DNA of 64,000 bases from Neobacillus sp. PS3-12 (GTDB taxonomy: Bacteria; Bacillota; Bacilli; Bacillales; Cytobacillaceae). The translations under genes and the position numbers were made by a program. The DNA lies in contig NZ_CP133268.1 of NCBI RefSeq assembly GCF_030915385.1, forward strand, positions 1,178,001 through 1,242,000, in the 5' to 3' direction. This document shows positions 48,948 to 56,229 of this stretch, piece by piece. Position 1 is the stretch's first letter, and every line of letters begins with the position of its first letter. The notes beneath the pieces are model-generated. The model made no database searches. It had not been told where the DNA came from and saw only the letters and a program-made list of their open reading frames with translations.

Positions 48948-50357
48948 CTATTTCTTGAACTCCTTAAGAATTTCTTCAATTTCTTGTTTCTTGGCTTCCA
49001 CATCAGCTTCTTTTTCCTTATGTGGGTTTTCTGTTCTCTTTTGCTGTTCTTCATCAAACCAATCAGGCAAAATTTCCGTGCGAATTGGTTTTTGTTTAAA
49101 GGACTTTTGCCTATTTTTATCTCCGCCGCTTGAGGAAGCTTTAGATTCATTTTCTTTAATCGCTAGATCCATTGCCTCTATTACCGTTTTTACATTCTTC
49201 CTGGTCCACTGACTGCCTATCTTTTCGACATAGTTTTTTGTAAACTTCATATCAGTTTGAAGTAGGACAAAATCAATTAAAACATTTACTACACCAGGTG
49301 GCAGTTGCTGATTAATCATCAAACTTTCAATTACTTTCAAATCGGATGCAGCAGGTTCAGCTCCGTTAGAACGGTCGACTAAGACCTTTAATGGAGATGT
49401 CGTTTCATAATAACGGATCATTTTTTCCTTAGGTGTTTTTGGTTCTTGCTGCTGAACTTGATATTTCAATGGCTGTGTCCGCTCGATCAGACTTGGAAGT
49501 TCATCATAATTGACAAATTGATACCAATCACGTGCCGCCTTTCTAAGCTCTTCAATATCAATCTCATCGCTATTCGGATTAAAGGCATCCAACAAGAATT
49601 TCTTCATTTGGATGGCATCAATATCGTAAAGAAAAGCCAAATTGCTTATAGCTTCCTTTACTTTCTGATTGATTGCTTTTTGAGGAATCAGCGATTCATT
49701 TAACCCGGCCATTAATAAGTCAAAATCAAACTGACGAACATCAATTTGAATCCCACTTTGTTCATTTCGGCCGATAAAATTATTTTTATCGTCTGCTTTT
49801 AAATCACTTGAAACATCCTGCAAATATTTTAGGGTTTTGGGTGTAGCCGATGAATAAACATCCTGAAAAGCTCTTGTTACGTCACGGTATTCTTTGTCTG
49901 TTGGATTTTTACGCTCACTGAAAAAACGCTTTAACCGAAAAAAGTGGTTTTTGCCAATTTTTCTATATAAATAGATATTTAACATTCCATCTAAGAAAAA
50001 CTGCTCTGGTGTTAATGGAGGCTGTAATTCGTATACAAAAGAGCGGATTTCATCTTCTTCATTCACAAGTGTTTTTAATAGACCAATGCCTTCTAATTTT
50101 AACCTTGCTTCATAAATATCCTTTAAATTAAGTCCAAGCAGATTCATTAGTATATGGTGGGAAGAAGATTCAGACCATAATCGATTTTCTTCAAGCTCCG
50201 CCCATAATGTCATATACAAACTCAGACAAACCGGTCCAATCAAGGGCTGATATAAAAATGTCAGCACTTTTCGATCATACTCATAAAGGAGCCCGCTTGC
50301 ATGAACCATATAACGATCAATTGGAACAAGTTCCTGCCAATGCTGCCCCACACGCAT
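48948..50357 (-). CDS. dnaB: Replication initiation and membrane attachment protein DnaB
   Basis: DnaB (Bacillus type, not the helicase) acts with DnaD and DnaI in helicase loading at oriC and in replication restart. The 469 residues contain the N-terminal winged-helix region (about 1-140), the DDBH2 region with PKEKMIRYYETTSPLKVL (about 305-395) and a charged, disordered tail (about 410-469). It lies between nrdR and dnaI. Confidence 0.94.
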   Translation of the reverse strand: MRVGQHWQELVPIDRYMVHASGLLYEYDRKVLTFLYQPLIGPVCLSLYMTLWAELEENRLWSESSSHHILMNLLGLNLKDIYEARLKLEGIGLLKTLVNEEDEIRSFVYELQPPLTPEQFFLDGMLNIYLYRKIGKNHFFRLKRFFSERKNPTDKEYRDVTRAFQDVYSSATPKTLKYLQDVSSDLKADDKNNFIGRNEQSGIQIDVRQFDFDLLMAGLNESLIPQKAINQKVKEAISNLAFLYDIDAIQMKKFLLDAFNPNSDEIDIEELRKAARDWYQFVNYDELPSLIERTQPLKYQVQQQEPKTPKEKMIRYYETTSPLKVLVDRSNGAEPAASDLKVIESLMINQQLPPGVVNVLIDFVLLQTDMKFTKNYVEKIGSQWTRKNVKTVIEAMDLAIKENESKASSSGGDKNRQKSFKQKPIRTEILPDWFDEEQQKRTENPHKEKEADVEAKKQEIEEILKEFKK

Positions 50358-50376
50358 TCAATCCTTCCTTCAAAGA

Positions 50377-50403
50377 ATAAGGGGCCAAATATATTTAGCC
50401 CCT
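50377..50403 (-). terminator. Possible hairpin between nrdR and dnaB
   Basis: GGGGCTAAATATATTTGGCCCC with a following TTATTCTTT overlaps the nrdR stop on the minus strand. It could attenuate read-through into dnaB. The stem is short. Confidence 0.4.
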
Positions 50404-50863
50404 AGGATTTCTCTTTCTCAATTAATTCTTTTAGTTCTTCAATAAAAACATTTATATCTTTAAATTGACGATAAACCGAGGCAAAGCGGACGTAGGCAAC
50501 TTCATCTACAGAGGCAAGCCTGTCCATCACCATTTCCCCAACTTCATCACTTTTAATTTCGGAAATACCTTGACTGCGGATATCTTTTTCCACCCCTTGG
50601 GTAATATCCTCAAGATCTTTCAAGGCCACTGGCCTTTTCTCGCACGCTTTAATTAAGCCCCGCAAAATTTTATCTCGGCTGAATTCTTCGCGCGTTCCAT
50701 CCTTTTTAACAACGATCAACGGAATATCCTCTATTTTTTCAAAAGTCGTAAAGCGATATCCACATTCTTCGCATTCTCGCCTTCTTCTTGTAGCCCGCCC
50801 CTCGTCAACAGGCCGGGAATCAAGCACTCGTGTACCATAATTTTGACATGAAGGGCATTTCAT
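50402..50863 (-). CDS. nrdR: Transcriptional repressor NrdR
   Basis: NrdR represses ribonucleotide reductase genes when dATP/ATP is bound. The 153 residues have an N-terminal zinc ribbon ([11 protein letters not shown] and [12 protein letters not shown], Cys at 3, 6, 31, 34) and an ATP-cone domain (about 48-138, [16 protein letters not shown]). First gene of a likely nrdR-dnaB-dnaI unit. Confidence 0.96.
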   Translation of the reverse strand: MKCPSCQNYGTRVLDSRPVDEGRATRRRRECEECGYRFTTFEKIEDIPLIVVKKDGTREEFSRDKILRGLIKACEKRPVALKDLEDITQGVEKDIRSQGISEIKSDEVGEMVMDRLASVDEVAYVRFASVYRQFKDINVFIEELKELIEKEKS

Positions 50864-51065
50864 GAATAATCAACTCCAAATCCATTGTAACAAAAAATAT
50901 CCTAAAAATAATATAAAAGCGCAAGTGCCCTCTAATGAAATAGACTGTTGCTAAGCGCTGGGTTTGACACTTTCTCAAATTCAAGAATTTATACATTCTT
51001 ATCATATTAAAAAGAACCATGTAAAACAAGTACAACTATGAGGAAATTTTACCATTTCCGCCAAT

Positions 51066-51437
51066 TCACATATGCAGTTTGTCTATTCGGTCATAGAACG
51101 AAATGATTCTTTTTCTTAGAGCTGGATTTACTCCAAAAAGTGAAAATTTCTCTGTAGAAATGGTGAAGTCCACTGCTGTTTCTAAAGGCTTGATCGAAAC
51201 CATGGTAGCCACCATAAAACACGCAACTGGTTTATCAATTTCAAATGCTATTTCACCGTGTTCTTTCGAAATCGTTGTAATGGTACAATCAGCATCATTA
51301 GAAATAATCTTCTCGACCTTTTCAAAGATTTGGTTTACAGTTCCTTTGTAATAATGGGTTTTTAAACTTTCATCCCGCTGCTTCTCATTTGTTTCAATTT
51401 CTTTTTTATAACGTAAGAAAATATCTGTGATCGCCAT
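51066..51437 (-). CDS. Conserved hypothetical cytosolic protein
   Basis: This 123-residue protein starts MAITDIFLRYKKEIETNEKQ after a good GGAGG site. It has a charged N-terminal helix, then an alpha-beta domain with CTITTISKEHGEIAFEIDKP and KPLETAVDFTISTEKFSLFG. No membrane segment or known motif is visible. I do not recognise the family. It occupies the place between gapB and nrdR where B. subtilis has speD, but it lacks the SpeD self-cleavage motif. Confidence 0.75.
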   Translation of the reverse strand: MAITDIFLRYKKEIETNEKQRDESLKTHYYKGTVNQIFEKVEKIISNDADCTITTISKEHGEIAFEIDKPVACFMVATMVSIKPLETAVDFTISTEKFSLFGVNPALRKRIISFYDRIDKLHM

Positions 51438-51572
51438 TGCTCATCCTCCAATAAAAAATACCTTTGTTCCTATACGTTAACTGCATGAAAAGAACTATTA
51501 AAACTTTTTTAATCTATTATATACTTTTTCTCGGATTTGCTAAAATGGATAATATTCAAGCTTAGATAAGCG

Positions 51573-51610
51573 CAAAAAAAATTGCTGCCAAATTGGCAGC
51601 AACATTTTTT
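51573..51610 (-). terminator. Terminator of gapB
   Basis: TTGCTGCC / GGCAGCAA (51582-51602) with T8 on the minus strand lies at the gapB stop. Confidence 0.9.
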
Positions 51611-52641
51611 TAACTTACTTTAACCCGTGCTATCTTTACCATTTCCTTTGCTACGTGAAGAGTTAAGTCAACAACCCTACAAGAATATCCCCACTCATTA
51701 TCGTACCAAGCCAAAACCTTTACTTTATTAGTGCCCATCACCATTGTAGTCAGCCCATCAATAATGGCTGAGTGTTCATTTGAATTAAAATCTACTGACA
51801 CAAGCGGTTCAGTGGTAAATCCAAGAATACCTTTTAATGGACCATTTGCCGCTTCAATGAAAGCATTATTAACTTCCTCTGCCGTTACATTCTTTTTTAA
51901 GTCTACAACTAAATCAACGAGTGAAACATTTGGTGTTGGCACACGCAATGAAAGACCATGCAGTTTTCCTTTTAACTGTGGTAAAACTAATGCCAATGCT
52001 TTGGCAGCACCTGTTGTCGTAGGAATGATCGATTGGGCGCAGGCACGTGCACGGCGTAAATCTTTGTGTGGATTATCAATATTTTTTTGATCATTTGTAT
52101 AGGAATGAATGGTTGTCATTAGCCCGTTTTCGATTCCAAATTTCTCGTCGAGCACTTTGGCAACCGGAGCAAGACAGTTTGTTGTACAAGATGCATTTGA
52201 AATGATTTGATGTTGTTCAATATCAAGCATGTCGTCATTTACCCCCATGACGATAGTTACATCTTCATTTTTTCCTGGTGCTGTTAAAATTACTTTCTTT
52301 GCACCAGCATCTAGATGTAAACTTGCTTTTTCACGTGAATTAAATTTTCCAGTTGCTTCTATTACAATATCAACACCCATTTCTCCCCACGGAAGTTGTT
52401 CTGGGTTACGATTACTTAATAACTTTACTCTTTTTCCATTTACAATTAATTCATTTTCCAGTGCAATGACTTCACCATTGAATGGGCCATGAATAGAATC
52501 ATATTTTATTAAATGCGCTAATGTTTCAGCAGGATAACTTGCATTTATAGCAGCAATTTCAAGCTTATCTTCCATGATCGCTTTTCTAAAAACCATTCTT
52601 CCAATTCTTCCAAAACCGTTGATTGCAATTCTTGCCTTCAT
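51610..52641 (-). CDS. gapB: Glyceraldehyde-3-phosphate dehydrogenase, gluconeogenic (GapB)
   Basis: GapB works in the gluconeogenic direction, usually with NADP. The 343 residues have the nucleotide-binding NGFGRIGRMVF (about 8-18) and the catalytic cysteine in SNASCTTNCLAPV (about 152-158). At the cofactor-specificity loop INAS replaces the IND of glycolytic GapA, which favours NADP. A CcpN-type site overlaps its promoter, consistent with repression during glycolysis. Confidence 0.95.
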   Translation of the reverse strand: MKARIAINGFGRIGRMVFRKAIMEDKLEIAAINASYPAETLAHLIKYDSIHGPFNGEVIALENELIVNGKRVKLLSNRNPEQLPWGEMGVDIVIEATGKFNSREKASLHLDAGAKKVILTAPGKNEDVTIVMGVNDDMLDIEQHQIISNASCTTNCLAPVAKVLDEKFGIENGLMTTIHSYTNDQKNIDNPHKDLRRARACAQSIIPTTTGAAKALALVLPQLKGKLHGLSLRVPTPNVSLVDLVVDLKKNVTAEEVNNAFIEAANGPLKGILGFTTEPLVSVDFNSNEHSAIIDGLTTMVMGTNKVKVLAWYDNEWGYSCRVVDLTLHVAKEMVKIARVKVS

Positions 52642-52694
52642 TTGACGGCTCCTTCCACATTAATGTTATACTCATTCATCATTTAGATACAAAT

Positions 52695-52705
52695 AGTATA
52701 ACATA
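52695..52705 (-). promoter_or_regulatory. Candidate CcpN operator at the gapB promoter
   Basis: TATGTTATACT on the minus strand fits the CcpN consensus as I recall it (TRTGHYATAYW) and contains the -10 TATACT. CcpN represses gapB and pckA during glycolysis in B. subtilis. It lies about 55 bases upstream of the gapB start. Confidence 0.65.
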
Positions 52706-52784
52706 ATTCATTTTAATTGTGGCAATATTATTAGCGGAATTTTCATTTGTTTTTAATCTTCACAATATAATTAACTTTTTTAGG

Positions 52785-52809
52785 CATAAAAAAAGGGGCA
52801 AGGCCCCTT
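52785..52809 (-). terminator. Terminator hairpin with T-run (left copy of a 17-bp duplication)
   Basis: AAGGGGCAAGGCCCCTT at 52793-52809 folds as GGGGC/GCCCC. On the minus strand it is followed by a T7 run. The same 17 bp recur at 53845-53861 without the T-run, on the other side of the IS remnant. Confidence 0.75.
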
Positions 52810-52916
52810 CGAGCTGTCGAAAAACTCGGCAGCCTTTCATTTTATTCAATCACTTTAATTGTTCACTGCTTTAATACAGTTTAATAGTATTGATGTATAG
52901 GCTTTTAAACAGGTCT

Positions 52917-53048
52917 GTTGATTGGCGCTCCAGGCACTTCGCTTTCCGCGGGCGTTGCCGGGGAGCCTCCTCGGCGCGAAAAGCGCCTGTGGGGTCTCCC
53001 CAGCCCCGTACTCCCGCAGGAGTCTTCGTGCCTTCCGCACCAATCAAC
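52917..53048. repeat. Dispersed palindromic repeat, copy 2
   Basis: A 132-bp element with ends GTTGATTGG / CCAATCAAC and core GGAGCCTCCTCGGCGC, GCGCCTGTGGGGTCTCC, as in copy 1. Same orientation as copy 1. It lies inside the IS remnant. Confidence 0.9.
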
Positions 53049-53263
53049 GAGTATTTTCAATAAAGTTCTTCAGCCCAACTAATAAATCAAAATGTGGTGA
53101 AACCAATGTTTAAGTTCGGTTTTTAGGTTTTAAAATTCAAGGACCCAGTACCACACGATTACCAAGAATCGTCAATACCGTTTTAAGGATACAAACTTTT
53201 TCAGGAGATTTTTAATAAGATTGTTCTTCTCGCAATGAACCCTTAAATGGTGGGTGGACAAGT

Positions 53264-53527
53264 TTTGTTTACGAATTCTACGCATCTAAAAGCAAAGGCA
53301 AATAACAACAAAAACACATGAGAAGAGATAGAAGTAGAGTCACAAGAATACTTTGATGAACTAAACAAAGCCGTATAGGAGGACAAAATGGCGTACGGAA
53401 AAACCCGATAAAGAGAAGGGAGAAAGTGAAAAAAAGTAAAGAAATTCAGTTCAGTACAACTGATCCTGAATTTGAATTTATGTACTTCTACTGTCGGTTA
53501 CGGGGATTGAAGAAAGCGAGTGATTAA
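53264..53527 (+). pseudogene. Transposase remnant (IS1182-like)
   Basis: The plus strand reads VLFTNSTHLKAKANNNKNT, stop, EEIEVESQEYFDELNKAV, stop, EDKMAYGK, then after a frame change KSKEIQFSTTDPEFEFM. This order (D-S/T-THLKANANK, Y-EELNK, EDR-HGK, KEI-STTDPESGYM) is that of the middle of IS1182-family DDE transposases. Two stops and a frameshift, plus loss of both ends, show it is dead. Confidence 0.65.
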
Positions 53528-53621
53528 GCCTCGTCTAACTGCAGCCCGTCAAAATATAGAAGATTGCAACACATTTAGGTTAAAAAAGTGTGTTGCAATA
53601 CTTTATGTTGATTTGCTACTC

Positions 53622-53754
53622 TGTTGATTGGAGCGGAGGGCACTCGACTCCTGAGGGATATAGAGGTCACTGGAGACCCCACAGGCGCCAAAGCGCCGAG
53701 GAGGCTCCAGGACCTCCCCGCGGAAAGCGAGTGTCCGGAGCGGAAATCAACAGG
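53622..53754. repeat. Dispersed palindromic repeat, copy 3
   Basis: A 133-bp element with perfect ends CTGTTGATT / AATCAACAG. It is in the opposite orientation to copies 1 and 2 and is closer in sequence to copy 1 (shared GCGCCAAAGCGCC loop). It lies just after the transposase remnant. Confidence 0.9.
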
Positions 53755-53844
53755 CCCATTTGCAGGAATCACCAAAAAAATTTAGTGTTTAAATTCTGGT
53801 AAAATAAAAAATTGCCGAGAAAATACCCCTTTCTCGATAATCTG

Positions 53845-53861
53845 AAGGGGCAAGGCCCCTT
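53845..53861. repeat. Right copy of the 17-bp hairpin duplication
   Basis: AAGGGGCAAGGCCCCTT is identical to 52793-52809. Here it lies 33 bases after the coaE stop (reading the minus strand) and lacks a T-run, so it would be a poor terminator on its own. Confidence 0.85.
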
Positions 53862-53893
53862 TATAACTCAAATTTTATTATGCTTATTTATTC

Positions 53894-54493
53894 TCATAGT
53901 ACTCCCCAGCCCGTTAAAATTTCATTTAGCTGTCTTTTTGTTTCCGTAAGTGAACCATTATTTTCAATCTTTTTGTCCGCTAGTTTTATTTTTTCGGTAA
54001 GCGGCATTTGGGATTGAATTCTTGCTTCTGCTTCTTCCTTTGATAAATGATTTCTTTCCATTAACCTGGTTAGTTGTATGTTTCGATCAACATAAACAAG
54101 AAGTGTCTGTTCCACCATATTGGTTAATTTGCTCTCAAACAATAATGGTATATCGAGTATCACGATTTTTTCATCATTTTTTATGGCCAAAGCTTTTTTA
54201 TCATTCATCCTTCTTCTTACCTCTGGATGAACGATTTCATTTAACAGCAGTCTTTTCTGTTCATCATGAAAAATAATAGAACCTAATTTTTGCCTATCAA
54301 TCTCGCCATCTGGCAATAATACTTCCTCACCAAAAGTGCCAACAATTTGCTTATATGCCGGTTCACCATGCTGAACTGCTAAACGTGATTCAACATCTGC
54401 ATCAATGACTGTCATTCCCATTTCTTTAAACATGTTTGAAACTGTACTTTTTCCACTAGCAATTCCACCAGTTAAACCAACAACCAATGTCAT
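53894..54493 (-). CDS. coaE: Dephospho-CoA kinase
   Basis: CoaE makes the last step of coenzyme A synthesis. The 199 residues start MTLVVGLTGGIASGKSTVS with the P-loop at about 8-16, followed by VIDADVESRLAV and the C-terminal LADKKIENNGS. The start at 54493 follows AGAAAGGAAAAAT; the longer frame upstream runs into ytaF. It lies 20 bases after ytaF. Confidence 0.94.
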   Translation of the reverse strand: MTLVVGLTGGIASGKSTVSNMFKEMGMTVIDADVESRLAVQHGEPAYKQIVGTFGEEVLLPDGEIDRQKLGSIIFHDEQKRLLLNEIVHPEVRRRMNDKKALAIKNDEKIVILDIPLLFESKLTNMVEQTLLVYVDRNIQLTRLMERNHLSKEEAEARIQSQMPLTEKIKLADKKIENNGSLTETKRQLNEILTGWGVL

Positions 54494-54513
54494 TATATTT
54501 TTCCTTTCTAAAA

Positions 54514-55148
54514 CTATAATTTCCAAACCCCAATAATGATTAAAAGGATTCCAGGTAAAAAGGTTAATTTTTGAACCCAATCAAAGCGATACAATAATGT
54601 TCCGCTTTTTATTCCTAAAAGAACAAACAATGGACTCATGATTGAAACTGCGAGAGCTAGATAAATAGGAGAATAGCCAAGCATCGCTGCTCCTATTCCT
54701 GCTCCAAATGAATCCAGTGACAGTGCGAAGCCAAGCATCAACGCTTCGATACCGGTGATTGTACCAGATTGATCAAAATCAGCTGACATTGGCTTTCTTA
54801 AAATATTTATGACTAAGCCAAGAGAGCGTATTTCAATTTTAACGATCGTTTTTTCACCTTTATCCAGGTCTTTTTCTTTTCTGGTTTAAAAAACTGGTAT
54901 AATACTCCAGCCCCTAAACCCATTAAAATTACCCCTCCAAGGCCAGATGTAATCTGTGGTGAAAGGAATCTTGAAAGCCCGTGACCTATTGTCACAGCAA
55001 TTAATAATGACACGGCTGTACAGCACGCAATTATTAACACTGATTTAAATGGCATCGCCATTTTTCTTAACCCATAAGTAAACCCAACGCTAAAGCTGTC
55101 TAGACTTAGGGCAAAAGCTAACAAGAGAAGTGAGAAGAATTGAATCAT
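54514..55148 (-). pseudogene. ytaF: Sporulation membrane protein YtaF, interrupted by a one-base frameshift
   Basis: YtaF belongs to the MntP-like six-helix membrane family and is sporulation-associated. The first half (LLLLAFALSLDSFSVGFTYGL and two further helices) and the second half (GIEALMLGFALSLDSFGAGIG onward) are an internal duplication, each with the AFALSLDSF motif. The halves are in different frames. One base missing in the T run at 54871-54875 (A5 on the coding strand) explains this: inserting it gives KKKDLDKGEKTIVKIEIRSL across the junction. The repaired length is 211, against 210 in B. subtilis. Confidence 0.88.
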
Positions 55149-55234
55149 GTTTAGAGCCCCTTCCTGTCAAATCACTACTTAAAGTATATGGAAGAAGCCT
55201 ATCCATTGTTATTCAATTCATTTTTATCCTGTTA

Positions 55235-56061
55235 TTAAATCCTTTGACAGTTTGGACAATAATGGGTCCCCCTGCCGCCCACCACTTTTTTTTCCATAAT
55301 GGCACCACATCGTTTACATGGCTCTCCTTTTCTTCCATATGCAAATAACTCCAATTGAAACATTCCAATCTGCCCTTGGGAATTTACATATGAGCGAATG
55401 GTGCTCCCCCCAATTTAACTGCCTCGCCTAATGTCAAGACAATCTCACGGTGGAGTACGACAATTTCTTTTTCGTCTAAACTATTAGCAGGTCGTTCCGG
55501 GTGAATTCCCGCCCGAAATAATGCTTCATCAACATAAATATTTCCAAGACCAACGAGAAGCTTTTGGTCCAAAAGTGCAGGCTTAATTTTTCTATTGGTC
55601 TTTTTCAATTTCTCAGATAAATATTTTTGGGTAAATTCCTCTGAAAAAGGTTCCGGACCCAGCCCGATGAGAGGTTCCTTTTCAAATTCTTCTCCCTTGT
55701 TATATAAGTGCATTGTCCCAAATTTACGAACATCTCGATACCTAAGTTCAGTTTGATCCGTAAAATGGAAAATCACATGGGTATGTTTATCGATTGGTTC
55801 CTCTTTTTGAAACAAGCCATATTTTCCTTCCATTCGAAGGTGGGATACTAATGCATAATGTTCCGTATAAATAATTAGAAACTTTCCTCTTCGTCCAATA
55901 TCAAGAATAGTCTCGCCGCATAATGCATCGATAAACTGTTCAATTTCTAACGGTCTTTTGATAATTTTTGGCCAATAGATGGAAATATGATCAATCTGTT
56001 TGTGAAGAACTAGCTGTTTTAACGTTTTTCTAACTGTCTCCACTTCAGGTAATTCTGGCAT
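55235..56061 (-). pseudogene. mutM: Formamidopyrimidine-DNA glycosylase MutM, interrupted by a one-base frameshift
   Basis: MutM excises 8-oxoguanine. It starts PELPEVETVRKTL (catalytic Pro2 and Glu3), with the conserved Lys in RMEGKYG and LLVGLGNIYVDEALFRAGIHP. The frame ends at KLGGAPFAHM, but the family C-terminus continues in another frame: STIRSYVNSQGQIGMF, then the zinc finger CKRCG...YCPNC to a stop at 55235. One base missing in the C run at 55406-55411 (G6 on the coding strand) accounts for it. The repaired protein has 275 residues, as expected. As written, the DNA-binding zinc finger is lost. Confidence 0.92.
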
Positions 56062-56084
56062 TTCCCATCTTCCCTTCTAGTGTT

Positions 56085-56229
56085 GTCTAGCTCCAGCGCC
56101 CAGCGACTAGTGTACTTCGCCCATCTCCCTACGATAAGTCAACATCGAATCGCTTACGCTCTTCGTGTTTCCTTTATCTCAGTCGATGTGCTCCAGTCCA
56201 TACGTCGCTAAACGGGCGCTTCCGCTTTT
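56085..56229. repeat. Dispersed Bacillaceae-type palindromic repeat
   Basis: A 145-bp GC-richer element runs from GTCTAGCTCCAGCGCCCAGCGAC to GTCGCTAAACGGGCGCTTCCGC (quoted ends shortened: AGCGCCCAGCGAC and GTCGCTAAACGGGCGCT are inverted). It starts at the polA stop and fills the polA-mutM gap, whereas those genes are close in B. subtilis. It is unrelated to the CTGTTGATT repeat. Only one copy lies in this window. Confidence 0.75.

Larger units (their letters stand above)
52810..53844. mobile_element. Decayed insertion-sequence remnant
   Basis: About 1.03 kb between two identical 17-bp hairpins. It begins with an inverted-repeat-like end (GAGCTGTCGAAAAACTCGGC) and ends with a weakly matching TTGCCGAGAAAATACC. 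Inside are two palindromic repeats and a broken transposase fragment. The likely family is IS1182-like, judged from the transposase remains. It is not active. Confidence 0.65.

Noticed and set aside
51066..51437. SpeD (S-adenosylmethionine decarboxylase)
   Set aside because: The self-processing Ser and the surrounding family motif are absent.
52855..53113. Small ORFs on both strands around 52.9-53.1 kb and 53.6-53.8 kb
   Set aside because: They are translations of the palindromic repeats, and the same peptides recur in all three copies.
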